Source of the DNA: Bacteroidota bacterium
Lineage (GTDB): Bacteria > Bacteroidota > Bacteroidia > Chitinophagales > Chitinophagaceae
DNA length: 64,000 nt
Assembly: GCA_005789565.1 (NCBI GenBank)
Contig: SXXL01000006.1
Span: forward strand, 1 to 64,000
Direction of reading: 5' to 3'
In this document: one piece after another, positions 1-8,269 of the stretch
How the letters are laid out: every line of letters starts with the position of its first letter
Position numbering within the stretch: position 1 is the stretch's first letter
Position numbers and translations under genes: made by a program
Notes under the pieces: model-generated
Database searches by the model: none
What the model was told of the DNA's origin: nothing
What the model saw: the letters and a program-made list of their open reading frames with translations, nothing else

Positions 1-1815
1 CGGGGCATCGTTGATGCCATCGCCTACCATGGCGGTGGGGGTTTGGGCCGACCAAGCTCCGATCTTTTCGAGTTTTTGCTCCGGCGTTTGTTCGGCGATC
101 ACGGTATCGATGCCAAGTTCTTTGGCCAGTACATCGCATTTGAATTGACGGTCGCCGCTCAGTAACACCGTCTCAATGCCACGGGCATGCAGATGCTCGA
201 TTACGGATTTAGCTTCGGGCCGGATCTGGTCCTTCACATCGATCCATCCTAAAAGTTTTCCATCGCGCAAAATGTAAACGTTGTGGTCCGTTTCGCTGAT
301 CAGTCCCACCGCCGCTTTATACGACCCGGCTACATAGGTCCTTCCCTCCGTATCGGTGGCTTTCATGCCCAGGCCTTTTACCTCTTCGATCGATTTCCAC
401 CGGATCTCATCCGATGTCTTCCATTGTTGGGTGATGCAAACGGCGATGGGGTGATTCGAATATTTCTCTAAGGAGTACACGATGCGTTTAAAGGCCGCTT
501 CTTCGATCCTCTCCTCCTGTTCAACGTGGTATTGTGCGATCTCGAATTTTCCGGTGGTGAGTGTACCGGTCTTATCGAAGACTACTTTTCGGATGCTTTT
601 AAAAAGTTCGAGGCTGGTGGCGTTTCGGAAGAGGATGCCGTTGCGGGCGGCACGGCCCAGTCCCACCGCGATCGCGGCTGGTGTGGCCAGTCCCATCGCA
701 CAGGGACAAGCGATCACCAGCACGGCGATACTATTGAGCAGGGCCGTTGAGAATTCTCCGCGCAGGATCCAGGTAAGCGTGAAGGTGAGGGTGGCGATAC
801 CGAGCACGACGGGAATGAAAACGGCACTGATGCGATCGGCCAGTTGTTGGATGGGTGGTTTTTCGCCTTGGGCTTGTTTGACCAGTTGAATGATGTTGGA
901 CAGGATGGTGTCTTCGCCAACGGCGGTGACCTGCGCTTTCACGGTGCCGTCGGTGATTAGGCTACCGCCGATCAGCAAGTCTTTTTTCTCTTTGTGGATG
1001 GGGGCGCTTTCACCGGTGAGGATGGATTCATTGGCGTGCACTTCGCCCCAGAGGATCTTGCAGTCGATCGGGACTTGTTCGCCTGATTTGATGAGGATCA
1101 GGTCGCCCACGCGCAGGGCTGTATTCTCAACGGTGAACAGTTGTTCCTGATGTTGGTCATCGAAGGCGATCATGGTGGCCATCACTTTTTGTGACCGCAC
1201 CAGTTTATTGAGTTCGCGTTGGGTGGAACCGATCGAGGCCTCTTCGAGATAATTGCCGAGGAATACCAGGGTGAGGATGGTGGCGGCGGTTTCGTAGAAA
1301 AGATATTTTTCAGGTTGGCCGGTCAGCGACCCGTACAAACTATAAATGAAGGCGGCTGTGGCACCAATGGTGATCAGCACATTCATATTGGGCATCCGGT
1401 TGCGGAGACTTTTCCAGGCACTGCGCCCGAAATATCCCATGCCTACCAGATAAACGGGCAGGGTCAGTCCCAATTGCACCCAATGATTCATCAGCCAATG
1501 CAAGTGCAGGCCGGGAATCATGTGGCTCATCAGCAACGCCGTGAACGGAAAGCAGAACCAGAAACGTTGCAAGTGCGATTGGAACCAGGGTTTGCGGATC
1601 TTTTCGCGCTGGTGCTCGACCACCTCGTACCCGAGATCCTGGATACCGGTTGCCAGCAGATCCTCTTTCACGCCCCCGGGGTTCTCAAAACTGACATGCC
1701 CGGTAGCGTAATTCACCTTCACCTGCTGCATGCCCTTTTTCTCCAAATATTTGTGGATGTGCAGGGCACAGGTGTTACAATCCATTCCCTCTACTCGCCA
1801 GGCGACTTTTTCCAT
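1..1815 (-). CDS. copA: Heavy-metal (copper-type) P1B ATPase, C-terminus outside window
   Basis: Inner-membrane ATP-driven metal exporter. The first 605 codons are in the window and the frame stays open to base 1, so the C-terminus is missing; this is why the ORF track does not list it. Reading the minus strand from the ATG at 1815 gives one N-terminal heavy-metal-associated domain (MDCNTCA, about residue 11), several membrane segments, the actuator TGES motif, the intramembrane metal motif CPC (about residue 370), the phosphorylation loop DKTGTLT (about 410), the nucleotide-domain HP motif (SNHP) and GDGINDAP at the edge. CPC with a CxxC HMA domain is the Cu(I)-transport signature of the family; silver is possible. 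A TATCTTTG box ends four bases before the ATG. It is divergent from tsaE. Confidence 0.93.
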   Translation of the reverse strand, partial: MEKVAWRVEGMDCNTCALHIHKYLEKKGMQQVKVNYATGHVSFENPGGVKEDLLATGIQDLGYEVVEHQREKIRKPWFQSHLQRFWFCFPFTALLMSHMIPGLHLHWLMNHWVQLGLTLPVYLVGMGYFGRSAWKSLRNRMPNMNVLITIGATAAFIYSLYGSLTGQPEKYLFYETAATILTLVFLGNYLEEASIGSTQRELNKLVRSQKVMATMIAFDDQHQEQLFTVENTALRVGDLILIKSGEQVPIDCKILWGEVHANESILTGESAPIHKEKKDLLIGGSLITDGTVKAQVTAVGEDTILSNIIQLVKQAQGEKPPIQQLADRISAVFIPVVLGIATLTFTLTWILRGEFSTALLNSIAVLVIACPCAMGLATPAAIAVGLGRAARNGILFRNATSLELFKSIRKVVFDKTGTLTTGKFEIAQYHVEQEERIEEAAFKRIVYSLEKYSNHPIAVCITQQWKTSDEIRWKSIEEVKGLGMKATDTEGRTYVAGSYKAAVGLISETDHNVYILRDGKLLGWIDVKDQIRPEAKSVIEHLHARGIETVLLSGDRQFKCDVLAKELGIDTVIAEQTPEQKLEKIGAWSAQTPTAMVGDGINDAP

Positions 1816-1819
1816 ACCA

Positions 1820-1827
1820 CAAAGATA
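1820..1827 (-). promoter_or_regulatory. -7 box TATCTTTG of the P-type ATPase gene
   Basis: Read on the minus strand this is an exact match to the Bacteroidota sigma-ABfr -7 element TAnnTTTG. Only four bases (TGGT) separate it from the ATG, which predicts a leaderless transcript. Confidence 0.6.
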
Positions 1828-1890
1828 GTTGAGAAGGTGAAGGATGAAGGATGAAGGATGAAGGGTGAAGGGTTTGGAGTTGAGGAGTGA
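1828..1890. repeat. Heptad array, GGATGAA dialect
   Basis: About nine consecutive 7-base units, the clearest being three GGATGAA copies followed by GGGTGAA and degenerate units. A weak opposite arm (CTCATCTCCTCATC) follows at about 1910-1924. It lies between the divergent promoters of the P-ATPase and tsaE and is one of the recurring heptad elements of this window. Confidence 0.75.
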
Positions 1891-1925
1891 CGGCGGTCGG
1901 CACGTAAGTGCTCATCTCCTCATCA

Positions 1926-1933
1926 TATCTTCG
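1926..1933 (+). promoter_or_regulatory. -7-like box TATCTTCG of tsaE
   Basis: One mismatch from TAnnTTTG and exactly four bases before the tsaE ATG, the same spacing as in other genes of this window. The spacing match is the main support. Confidence 0.4.
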
Positions 1934-1937
1934 CATC

Positions 1938-2357
1938 ATGACCTACCTCTACACCTTATCCCAAATTAACGAGGCGGCCCGGTGGTTGTTACAGCAGATC
2001 GGTTCGAAGCGGGTGATTTGTTTTCGGGGTGAGATGGGTGCTGGAAAAACGACCCTGATCCAGGCGATCTGTCGGCAATGGGGGGTGGTGGGTTCGTTTG
2101 GCAGCCCGACGTTTCCCATCATTCACGTTTATGGTATGGAAAAGGGCGACGAGGTGGTTTATCACATGGATTTTTATCGGCTGGGCGGACCGGAAGAGGC
2201 CGAGCGGGCCGGGGTTGCCGAGGCCTTGCACAGCGGAGCGCGTTGTTTGGTGGAATGGCCCGATCGCGTTCCGGAGATCCTTCCCTCGGAGGCGGTTTGG
2301 GTTCAGATTCAGGTGGTGGATACGGATCAGCGTCGCCTCGAGCTCCTGAATAAATAG
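1938..2357 (+). CDS. tsaE: tRNA threonylcarbamoyladenosine biosynthesis ATPase TsaE
   Basis: Cytosolic P-loop ATPase that works with TsaB/TsaD to install t6A on ANN-decoding tRNAs. It has 139 residues, close to the usual TsaE size of about 140-155. Visible features are the Walker A GEMGAGKT near residue 32, the SPTFPI stretch that follows the P-loop in this family, and a C-terminal VEWPDRVPEILP segment matching the family WPE region. The ORF track starts at a GTG at 1908, but the ATG at 1938 fits family length and sits four bases after a -7-like box, so I chose it. Alanine dehydrogenase follows on the same strand with its own box. Confidence 0.93.
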   Translation: MTYLYTLSQINEAARWLLQQIGSKRVICFRGEMGAGKTTLIQAICRQWGVVGSFGSPTFPIIHVYGMEKGDEVVYHMDFYRLGGPEEAERAGVAEALHSGARCLVEWPDRVPEILPSEAVWVQIQVVDTDQRRLELLNK

Positions 2358-2365
2358 TATATTTG
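2358..2365 (+). promoter_or_regulatory. -7 box TATATTTG of alanine dehydrogenase
   Basis: Exact TAnnTTTG match starting right after the tsaE stop codon and 14 bases before the ald ATG. It suggests independent transcription of ald with a short leader. Confidence 0.55.
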
Positions 2366-2379
2366 GTTTCGCCCTTTTT

Positions 2380-3594
2380 ATGAGTCACCAGAAACCCAAG
2401 ATCGATCCCGGCATCAGTCTCCAAGCGCTTGAGGAGACCTTGGAGGTGATCCCCAAACCGGCGGGTATGACCTTGGGGATTCCCAAGGAGATCGCCTTTC
2501 AGGAGAACCGGGTGGCGCTAACGCCTGATGCGGTGAACCTATTGGTGAACAATGGGCACCAAGTGGTGGTGGAGCACAATGCCGGAGAGGCCTCGCATTT
2601 CAGCGACAAAGATTATTCGGACGCCGGTGCCCGTGTCGTATACGAGCGATCGGAGGTATTTCAGGCACCGACGCTGGTCAAAAGTGCTCCCATCATTGAA
2701 GCCGACCTGCCGCTGCTACAACCCCATCAACACATCATCTCGCCGATCCATTTACCGGGTATGACCTCAACGATCCTGGAGAAGATGATGGAAAAGCGCA
2801 TTACCGCCCTGTCGTTCGAGCATTTGAAAGATGACAGCGATTCCTATCCCATCGTGCGCAGCATGAGTGAGATCGCCGGCTCGGCCGTGATGCTGATCGC
2901 GGCTCAATATCTGGGTTCGGCCAATCACGGCAAAGGCGTATTGCTGGGAGGGATCTCCGGTATTGCTCCCACGAAAGTCATCATCATCGGAGCTGGTATC
3001 GTGGGCGAGTATGCGGCCCGCACGGCCTTGGCCTTAGGAGCGTCGGTGAAAGTTTTTGACAACGATGTATACAAGCTGAAGCGTTTACAAAACAATATCG
3101 GACATCGGTTGTGGACCTCGGTCATTGAGCCGCGGTTGTTGGCCAAGCAGCTCAAAACCTGCGAAGTGGCGGTAGGGGCCTTGAGCTCTGAATCGGGACG
3201 TACACCCATGGTGGTGAGCGAAGAGATGGTCAGCAACATGCGTACCGGCTCGGTGATCATCGATGTCAGCATCGACCGCGGCGGTTGTTTTGAGACCTCC
3301 GAGATCACGTCGCACGAAAAACCCATCTTCACCAAATACGGCGTCATTCATTACTGTGTTCCCAATATTCCATCCGGGTTCTCTCGCACGGCTTCGCAGG
3401 CGATCAGTAATGTGCTGACCCCTTTACTGATCGAGGCGGGCGCAGAAGGGGGCTTGGAACATCTCCTCTGGCACAAGATCCATTTACGCAATGGCATCTA
3501 CCTGTTCCGAGGGGCCCTCACCAATTTTTATATGAGCCAGCGGTTCGATCTGAAGTACACCGACCTGAACCTGCTCATCGCTTCGCAGCGATAA
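2380..3594 (+). CDS. ald: Alanine dehydrogenase
   Basis: Member of the alanine dehydrogenase / transhydrogenase alpha family, interconverting L-alanine and pyruvate with NAD(H) in the cytosol. It has 404 residues; typical Ald is about 370, and the extra length is an N-terminal lead of about 30 residues before TLGIPKE. The substrate-side Lys (VKSAP, K101) and His (SPIHLPG, H124) sit at the positions expected for the catalytic pair. A Rossmann motif GAGIVGEYAA lies at about 204-213. The C-terminal region (IPSGFSRTASQAISN) is also typical. It converges on the ABC ATPase gene with only seven bases between stop codons. Confidence 0.9.
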   Translation: MSHQKPKIDPGISLQALEETLEVIPKPAGMTLGIPKEIAFQENRVALTPDAVNLLVNNGHQVVVEHNAGEASHFSDKDYSDAGARVVYERSEVFQAPTLVKSAPIIEADLPLLQPHQHIISPIHLPGMTSTILEKMMEKRITALSFEHLKDDSDSYPIVRSMSEIAGSAVMLIAAQYLGSANHGKGVLLGGISGIAPTKVIIIGAGIVGEYAARTALALGASVKVFDNDVYKLKRLQNNIGHRLWTSVIEPRLLAKQLKTCEVAVGALSSESGRTPMVVSEEMVSNMRTGSVIIDVSIDRGGCFETSEITSHEKPIFTKYGVIHYCVPNIPSGFSRTASQAISNVLTPLLIEAGAEGGLEHLLWHKIHLRNGIYLFRGALTNFYMSQRFDLKYTDLNLLIASQR

Positions 3595-3601
3595 ATACCT
3601 T

Positions 3602-4225
3602 TTATTTTTTGAAATCCCGGATGTCGAGCCGGGTGGTGCAAGAACGGATCTCATTCTCGTCGTTGCTGCAGATGACGACTAGTTTATCGCTCGTCAATTC
3701 ATCTACTAATTCATGATAGCGTTCAATGCCGGCCGCATCCAGGTTGGTACAAGGTTCATCGAGCAGCAGGATCGACTTGGAGGAGAACAGGGCTTGTCCG
3801 AGTTTCACTCGTTGCTTCATCCCGGAGGAGAAATATCGGATCTGTTTGTGCTTGGCCGCGCCCAGTCCCAGCCGATCGCAGATCGATTCCGGGGTAAAGC
3901 CCGACAGCATCGGGTAGAAGGTGGATTGAAATTTCCAGAACTCCATCAGGTTCATTTCTTCCACCACCTCGAGGTAGGGGGCGGCGAGGGCAACGTGCTC
4001 GAACAGCTTGTCGTCGGGTATGAATTTTCCAGCGGGATCGGTGGTCAGCAGGCGTCCCTCACTCAACCAGCTGTAACCGGCCAGTGTTTGGAGGAGTGTG
4101 CTTTTGCCGGAACCGTTGGGGCCTACGATGGCATATTTTATTCCGGCATGGAATGTGTAATTCACCTGGCGAAAGATCCAATCGTAATTGAATCGTTTGC
4201 CGGCATCAAACAGGGAGATCGTCAT
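3602..4225 (-). CDS. ABC transporter ATP-binding subunit (CcmA-like size)
   Basis: Cytosolic ATPase of about 207 residues, a single nucleotide-binding domain. Walker A GPNGSGKST is at about 35-43, the signature SSGMKQ is present, and Walker B is ILLLDEP followed by a D-loop. The H-loop is atypical: where most ABC ATPases have TH(D/E), this reads SNDENE, with Asn in the histidine position. No permease gene is adjacent, so the substrate is unknown. The ATG at 4225 gives a 20-base overlap with the end of lpxA and the expected family N-terminus; the ORF-track start at 4273 would add 16 residues inside lpxA. It is probably co-transcribed with and translationally coupled to lpxA. Confidence 0.82.
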   Translation of the reverse strand: MTISLFDAGKRFNYDWIFRQVNYTFHAGIKYAIVGPNGSGKSTLLQTLAGYSWLSEGRLLTTDPAGKFIPDDKLFEHVALAAPYLEVVEEMNLMEFWKFQSTFYPMLSGFTPESICDRLGLGAAKHKQIRYFSSGMKQRVKLGQALFSSKSILLLDEPCTNLDAAGIERYHELVDELTSDKLVVICSNDENEIRSCTTRLDIRDFKK

Positions 4226-5012
4226 CGGAGGCGCCTTTGGTGAAGCGTTTGATGATGCCACGGCCACTTTCACGAATGAAGGTCACGATCTCGTCACGCT
4301 CATCGGTGGCCGCCATGTCTTCCTCGATGTATTCAACAGCCTGACTGGTGTTGAATCCGCGGTTGTAAAGGATACGATAGATATCGAGGAGGTGGTTGAT
4401 GCGGTCGACGCTGAAACCCCGGCGTTTGAGTCCGATCGAATTCACCCCTGCATAGCTGAGGGGTGTCCGTCCGGCTTTGATGTAAGGTGGCACGTCTTTG
4501 CTGACCAAGGCACCGCCACTGACAAACGAGTGCTGGCCGATCTTGACGAATTGGTGCACGGCACACATGCCGCCCAGGATCACCCAGTCGCCGATGGTAA
4601 CGTGGCCGGCCACTTGGGTGTTGTTGCTGGTGATGCAATTATCGCCCACCAGACAGTCGTGTGCAAAATGACAATAGGCCATGATGAGACAATTCTTTCC
4701 GATCACGGTCTTTTCGCGGTCCTTCGTGCCCCGGTTGATGGTCACGAATTCCCGGATGGTGGTGCCATCGCCGATGAACACGTTGGAGTATTCACCTTGG
4801 AACTTCAGGTCTTGGGGGATGGCCGAGATCACGGCTCCTGGAAAGATCCGGCAATTTTTTCCGATTCGGGCCCCTTCCATGATGGTCACGTTCGAGCCGA
4901 TCCAGGTGCCTTCGCCAATCTCTACGTCCTGGTGAATGACCGTAAACGGGTCGATCTTCACGTTGGGCGCGATCTTGGTATTGGGGTGGATGTAGGTATG
5001 GGGATGTATCAT
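4206..5012 (-). CDS. lpxA: UDP-N-acetylglucosamine O-acyltransferase LpxA
   Basis: First enzyme of lipid A synthesis, transferring a 3-hydroxyacyl chain from ACP to UDP-GlcNAc in the cytosol. It has 268 residues, the usual length. The N-terminal two-thirds is a left-handed beta-helix of hexapeptide repeats. The catalytic histidine lies in HFAHDCLVG (H118), matching E. coli H125, and the C-terminal helical part begins near residue 195 (IGLKRRGF). It sits alone here rather than beside lpxD or lpxC-fabZ; the only operon partner is the downstream ABC ATPase, which overlaps its end. A -7 box lies 13 bases upstream. Confidence 0.95.
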   Translation of the reverse strand: MIHPHTYIHPNTKIAPNVKIDPFTVIHQDVEIGEGTWIGSNVTIMEGARIGKNCRIFPGAVISAIPQDLKFQGEYSNVFIGDGTTIREFVTINRGTKDREKTVIGKNCLIMAYCHFAHDCLVGDNCITSNNTQVAGHVTIGDWVILGGMCAVHQFVKIGQHSFVSGGALVSKDVPPYIKAGRTPLSYAGVNSIGLKRRGFSVDRINHLLDIYRILYNRGFNTSQAVEYIEEDMAATDERDEIVTFIRESGRGIIKRFTKGASDDDLPV

Positions 5013-5025
5013 TTCCGGGAGTCGG

Positions 5026-5033
5026 CAAAAATA
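5026..5033 (-). promoter_or_regulatory. -7 box TATTTTTG of lpxA
   Basis: Exact TAnnTTTG match on the minus strand, 13 bases before the lpxA ATG. Confidence 0.55.
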
Positions 5034-5097
5034 CCCTTTTCGGGGGGAAACGCGGTTTCAGGTGCCTGCAAACTGTTAAATCCCCCTAAAAAAATGG

Positions 5098-5118
5098 CCC
5101 TCCTCCCCGGGAGGAGGG
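5098..5118. promoter_or_regulatory. GC-rich perfect palindrome upstream of the AraC-type gene
   Basis: CCCTCCTCCC and GGGAGGAGGG are exact reverse complements around one base. The palindrome sits just upstream of the TAATTTTG box, where the -33 region of that promoter would be, so it could be an operator or an upstream terminator. It has no T-tract on the + strand. Confidence 0.4.
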
Positions 5119-5126
5119 GGAACTAC

Positions 5127-5134
5127 TAATTTTG
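5127..5134 (+). promoter_or_regulatory. -7 box TAATTTTG of the AraC-type gene
   Basis: Exact TAnnTTTG match with CGGC and then the ATG, i.e. four bases before the start codon, predicting a leaderless message. Confidence 0.6.
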
Positions 5135-5138
5135 CGGC

Positions 5139-6098
5139 ATGCTTCAGTCCCTTTACATCGATCCGGCTTATCAGGGTCTGCTGGGCAATCCGCTTCCGTA
5201 TTTTCAGGAGCGCTCACAATGGATTCCCGGATCGGTAAAATATACCATTCGCCGGTATGACCGGCAGGGGGACTGGTCCGAGCCCGACGAAGGCCTGCTG
5301 GTCTACCAGTACGACCCGCGGAAGCCGTCCGATTCTCATGTGGAGCTCCATTTTTGCACGACCGGTCAGGTATCTCCCCCTCCGGGTGGGTTGGCCACAC
5401 CTGTTGGCGCAGCCGCCAAGTCGGATGCCGGTTTTTCCTCGACCGATACGGTCGACCTGATCAGCTTTCGCTACTCGGCCAAGCACCTGAGTCAGTGGTC
5501 CCGTCCCCGTGGAAACCCAAACGGGATCATCGATGCCATCGTGCGCTTCAAGCACCCGGATTCTTTCCGTCAGTCCATTCCCCTGAATCAGGCGATACTG
5601 ACCATTTTGCAAAGTCTACTCAACCATTCGTATCAAGATCACCTCGAGAATATTTTTGTGAACGCGCAGGCACAAATGTTGCTCCTGCATTCGCTCGATT
5701 CGGTTGAACGTCCCCCCGCGAGCGAACCGGCTCCCTTTCTCGAATATCCCTCGGAGCGGGAAAAGATCCAGCAAGCCCGGGACTGGCTCGTGGACCATAT
5801 CGGAGAACCCATTACCATCAAAGAACTGAGCCGTAAGGTGGCCATGAATGAATGCTACCTGAAAAAAGGGTTTCGGTTGATGTATGGCACCACCATTTTT
5901 GATTTTTATCAGAGCCAGCGCATGGAACATGCCCGCTACCTGCTCTATGAGAAAGAACTGAGCGTGACCGAGGTATCGGTTCGGTTGGGATACTCTTCCA
6001 TTTCCCATTTCTCGACGGCCTTCAAAAAGTATACCGGACTCAATCCCGTCGACCTGCTGTGGCGGGAAAAGAAGCTCGCCGACGAATCGGCTCAATAA
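5139..6098 (+). CDS. AraC/XylS-family transcriptional regulator
   Basis: 319 residues. The last 100 or so are the twin helix-turn-helix DNA-binding domain: ITIKELSRKVAMNECYLKK is the first HTH and VTEVSVRLGYSSISHFSTAFKKYTG the second, with the family's usual GYSSISHFS...F core. The N-terminal 200 residues are an unassigned ligand or effector domain (VELHFCTTG segment), unlike AraC itself but common in Bacteroidota regulators. It is divergent from lpxA. The genes downstream (haem-motif lipoproteins onward) begin 55 bases after its stop, so regulation of that cluster is possible, but the sequence does not prove it. Confidence 0.88.
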   Translation: MLQSLYIDPAYQGLLGNPLPYFQERSQWIPGSVKYTIRRYDRQGDWSEPDEGLLVYQYDPRKPSDSHVELHFCTTGQVSPPPGGLATPVGAAAKSDAGFSSTDTVDLISFRYSAKHLSQWSRPRGNPNGIIDAIVRFKHPDSFRQSIPLNQAILTILQSLLNHSYQDHLENIFVNAQAQMLLLHSLDSVERPPASEPAPFLEYPSEREKIQQARDWLVDHIGEPITIKELSRKVAMNECYLKKGFRLMYGTTIFDFYQSQRMEHARYLLYEKELSVTEVSVRLGYSSISHFSTAFKKYTGLNPVDLLWREKKLADESAQ

Positions 6099-6153
6099 AA
6101 AGTCTGATTTTTACGTTTCAGGATTTTACACCCAAAAATCGATACCTTAACGC

Positions 6154-6843
6154 ATGATTTCCCCGATCGTCCGAAAACTGGTTTTTATTTCCCTGTTGTT
6201 GTCGTTGGGCATGACCGCTTGTCGTCATCAGCCCCTGCTGCCCAATGGTGGCGCAACGGTCTCGGCCAATTGCAGCACCGACACCGTGTATTTTGTAAAT
6301 GATGTATTGCCCCTGTTGCAATCGAATTGTGCCATGAGCGGTTGTCACGACAACGCCACGGCTGCCGATGGGGTCCGCATGACCAACTATGCCAACATAC
6401 TAGACGAAGTCAAGCCCGGCAATGCGGGCGACAGCAAACTCTATAAAGTCATCATTCGAACCGATAACGAAAGGATGCCCCCGCCACCCCGTTCCGCTTT
6501 TACCACGGCCCAGAAAGCCTTGATTCAAAAATGGATCAATCAGGGTGCACGTAACAACAGTTGCCTGAACCGATGCAATGCTGCGGTGTTCACGTATGCC
6601 GGCGCGGTTCGGCCCTTGCTCGACGGCAAATGTGTCGGATGTCACAGCAGTGCCAGCCCAAGCGGCGGCGTAAACCTCTCCGATTATACCAATACCCGCA
6701 CCTGGGCGCTCAATGGAAGATTGTATGGGTCCATCGCCCATCAAACCGGTTTCTCCCCCATGCCCAAGAACGCGGCTAAACTCTCCGATTGTGAGATCCA
6801 GCAAGTGCAACAATGGATCCAGGCCGGAGCCTTAAACAATTGA
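6154..6843 (+). CDS. Lipoprotein with two c-type-cytochrome-like haem motifs
   Basis: 229 residues. The N-terminus is a lipoprotein signal with lipobox GMTAC, so it should be membrane anchored outside the cytoplasm. The first domain carries a CX4CH motif (NCAMSGCH) and a later RMPPPP, the second a CXXCH motif (KCVGCH) and SPMPKN; the Met residues could be distal haem ligands. The C-terminal domain is clearly similar to the next gene, including the ending WIQAGA-NN, so the two share a duplicated module. The role is presumably envelope electron transfer; no redox partner is identified. It starts a same-strand run of seven genes. Confidence 0.8.
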   Translation: MISPIVRKLVFISLLLSLGMTACRHQPLLPNGGATVSANCSTDTVYFVNDVLPLLQSNCAMSGCHDNATAADGVRMTNYANILDEVKPGNAGDSKLYKVIIRTDNERMPPPPRSAFTTAQKALIQKWINQGARNNSCLNRCNAAVFTYAGAVRPLLDGKCVGCHSSASPSGGVNLSDYTNTRTWALNGRLYGSIAHQTGFSPMPKNAAKLSDCEIQQVQQWIQAGALNN

Positions 6844-6845
6844 TC

Positions 6846-7223
6846 ATGAAAATATCTTCCGGTTTGATTGTTTTGATCGCGGGGCTGGTGGGACTCACTG
6901 CTTGCTACTACGATAAGGAAGAGGTGTTGTACGGGGCACCGCCTCCTTGTACCGACACCACCGGCACGATCTCGTATACGACCAAAGTGGTGCCGATCCT
7001 GCAAATGAGTTGTTATGGATGTCATAGCGGGGCCAGTCCCTCCGGCGGACAAGCCATGGGCACCTACACCGCCGACAAAACCATGGCACAGAATGGAAAA
7101 CTCCTGGGTACTATCAGCCATGCCACGGGTTATTCCCCCATGCCCAAAGGAGGTTCCAAACTTTCCGTGTGCAACATCGCCATCGTCCGTAAGTGGATAC
7201 AGGCCGGAGCACCGAATAATTAA
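6846..7223 (+). CDS. Small lipoprotein with one CXXCH haem motif
   Basis: 125 residues from the ATG at 6846, two bases after the previous stop; the ORF-track start at 6813 lies inside the upstream gene. It has a lipobox GLTAC, one CYGCH haem-binding motif and a SPMPKGG segment that may hold the axial Met. It aligns with the C-terminal half of the upstream protein (SGASPSGG, SPMPK, WIQAGAPNN), indicating tandem duplication. It is probably an outer-envelope monohaem protein acting with its neighbour. Confidence 0.8.
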   Translation: MKISSGLIVLIAGLVGLTACYYDKEEVLYGAPPPCTDTTGTISYTTKVVPILQMSCYGCHSGASPSGGQAMGTYTADKTMAQNGKLLGTISHATGYSPMPKGGSKLSVCNIAIVRKWIQAGAPNN

Positions 7224-7233
7224 TACCGATTAC

Positions 7234-7686
7234 ATGTTTCGATCCAAGACATTCAAATGGGTGCTCGCCGCCGTCCTCTTGCTCGCAACCCTTGGCGGAT
7301 ACTACGCATTCACCGAATACAATCGACGTGCTCCTTCGATGGCCGATACTCGGCCGGCCTTTGAGCTATCGTCGATGGAAGTCCTGCAGGCCTTTGCCTC
7401 CAACCCGGAGGAATCCGGAAAAAAATACATCGATCAGGTGCTGGAAGTGAAAGGTACCGTGACCCATCTTGAAAAAGATGCGACAGGTTTTTATACGATC
7501 GTACTGGGCGAGGAGGGTGCGATGTCGGCGGTGCGTTGTGTCGTGGACAGCCTCTATACCTCCGCTACGGCTAAGTACACCGCCGGCTCGGTCGCTACCG
7601 TGCGCGGTGTTTGTGTCGGGTATTCACCCGATGACATGGGACTGGGAGCCGATCTTTTATTGAATCGCTGTTATCCAAAAGAATGA
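7234..7686 (+). CDS. Membrane-anchored OB-fold (tRNA_anti-like) protein
   Basis: 150 residues from the ATG at 7234. One N-terminal membrane segment (residues about 8-26) precedes a periplasmic domain of about 110 residues containing LEVKGTVTHLE, resembling the tRNA_anti-like / OB-fold family of Bacteroidota. Two cysteines (RCVVD, RGVCVG) could pair. Despite the family name, nothing here indicates tRNA binding, and an exported location argues against it. It sits between the haem lipoproteins and YceI. Confidence 0.65.
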   Translation: MFRSKTFKWVLAAVLLLATLGGYYAFTEYNRRAPSMADTRPAFELSSMEVLQAFASNPEESGKKYIDQVLEVKGTVTHLEKDATGFYTIVLGEEGAMSAVRCVVDSLYTSATAKYTAGSVATVRGVCVGYSPDDMGLGADLLLNRCYPKE

Positions 7687-7709
7687 TCTTTTACCATAAA
7701 CCTTACAAT

Positions 7710-8264
7710 ATGAAAAAGTGTTTCTCTCTCTTGCTGCTGCTGGTGCTGGTTGGCACCGTCTCCGCCCAACGTTATTTTACCAAGAACGGTACCATCAGCT
7801 TTGATGCCACCGCCTCCGGATCGCCCGAAAACATAACGGCCGATAACCGTACCGTTACCTGTGTGATCGATGCCGCCACGGGTGGCATCCAATTCAAGGC
7901 TGCCATGAAGGCGTTCACCTTCGAGCGGGCCCTGATGCAAGAGCATTTCAACGAGAACTACGTCGAGAGCGATAAATACCCGGATGCGCTATTCAAGGGA
8001 ACCATCAGCAACTTGTCGTCCATCAATCTTTCGCAGGATGGAAGTTATCCCGCCAACGTGAAGGGAAAACTGACGATGCACGGCGTGGAAAAAGAGGTGG
8101 AAACGACCGGCAAGATCACCGTGGCCAAAGGAAAAGTAACCGCCACCGCCAGTTTTGCGGCTCTGCTATCTGATTACAAAATAGATGTACCGAAATTGGT
8201 TTCTGATAAAGTGAGCAAGACCGCTAAGATCACCGTCAATTGCGGACTGGAACCCTTAAAATAA
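7710..8264 (+). CDS. YceI-family exported lipocalin-like protein
   Basis: 184 residues from the ATG at 7710, which begins a textbook signal peptide ending TVSAQ; the ORF-track start at 7683 would put nine residues in front of it. The mature domain shows the YceI pattern: MQEHFNENYVESDKYPDA near the middle and GKLTMHGVEKEV later. YceI proteins are beta-barrels that bind isoprenoids such as polyprenyl quinone tails. Its position between haem-motif lipoproteins and a DUF5777 barrel suggests a quinone- or electron-related envelope role, which is inference. Confidence 0.88.
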   Translation: MKKCFSLLLLLVLVGTVSAQRYFTKNGTISFDATASGSPENITADNRTVTCVIDAATGGIQFKAAMKAFTFERALMQEHFNENYVESDKYPDALFKGTISNLSSINLSQDGSYPANVKGKLTMHGVEKEVETTGKITVAKGKVTATASFAALLSDYKIDVPKLVSDKVSKTAKITVNCGLEPLK

Positions 8265-8269
8265 TCTCC

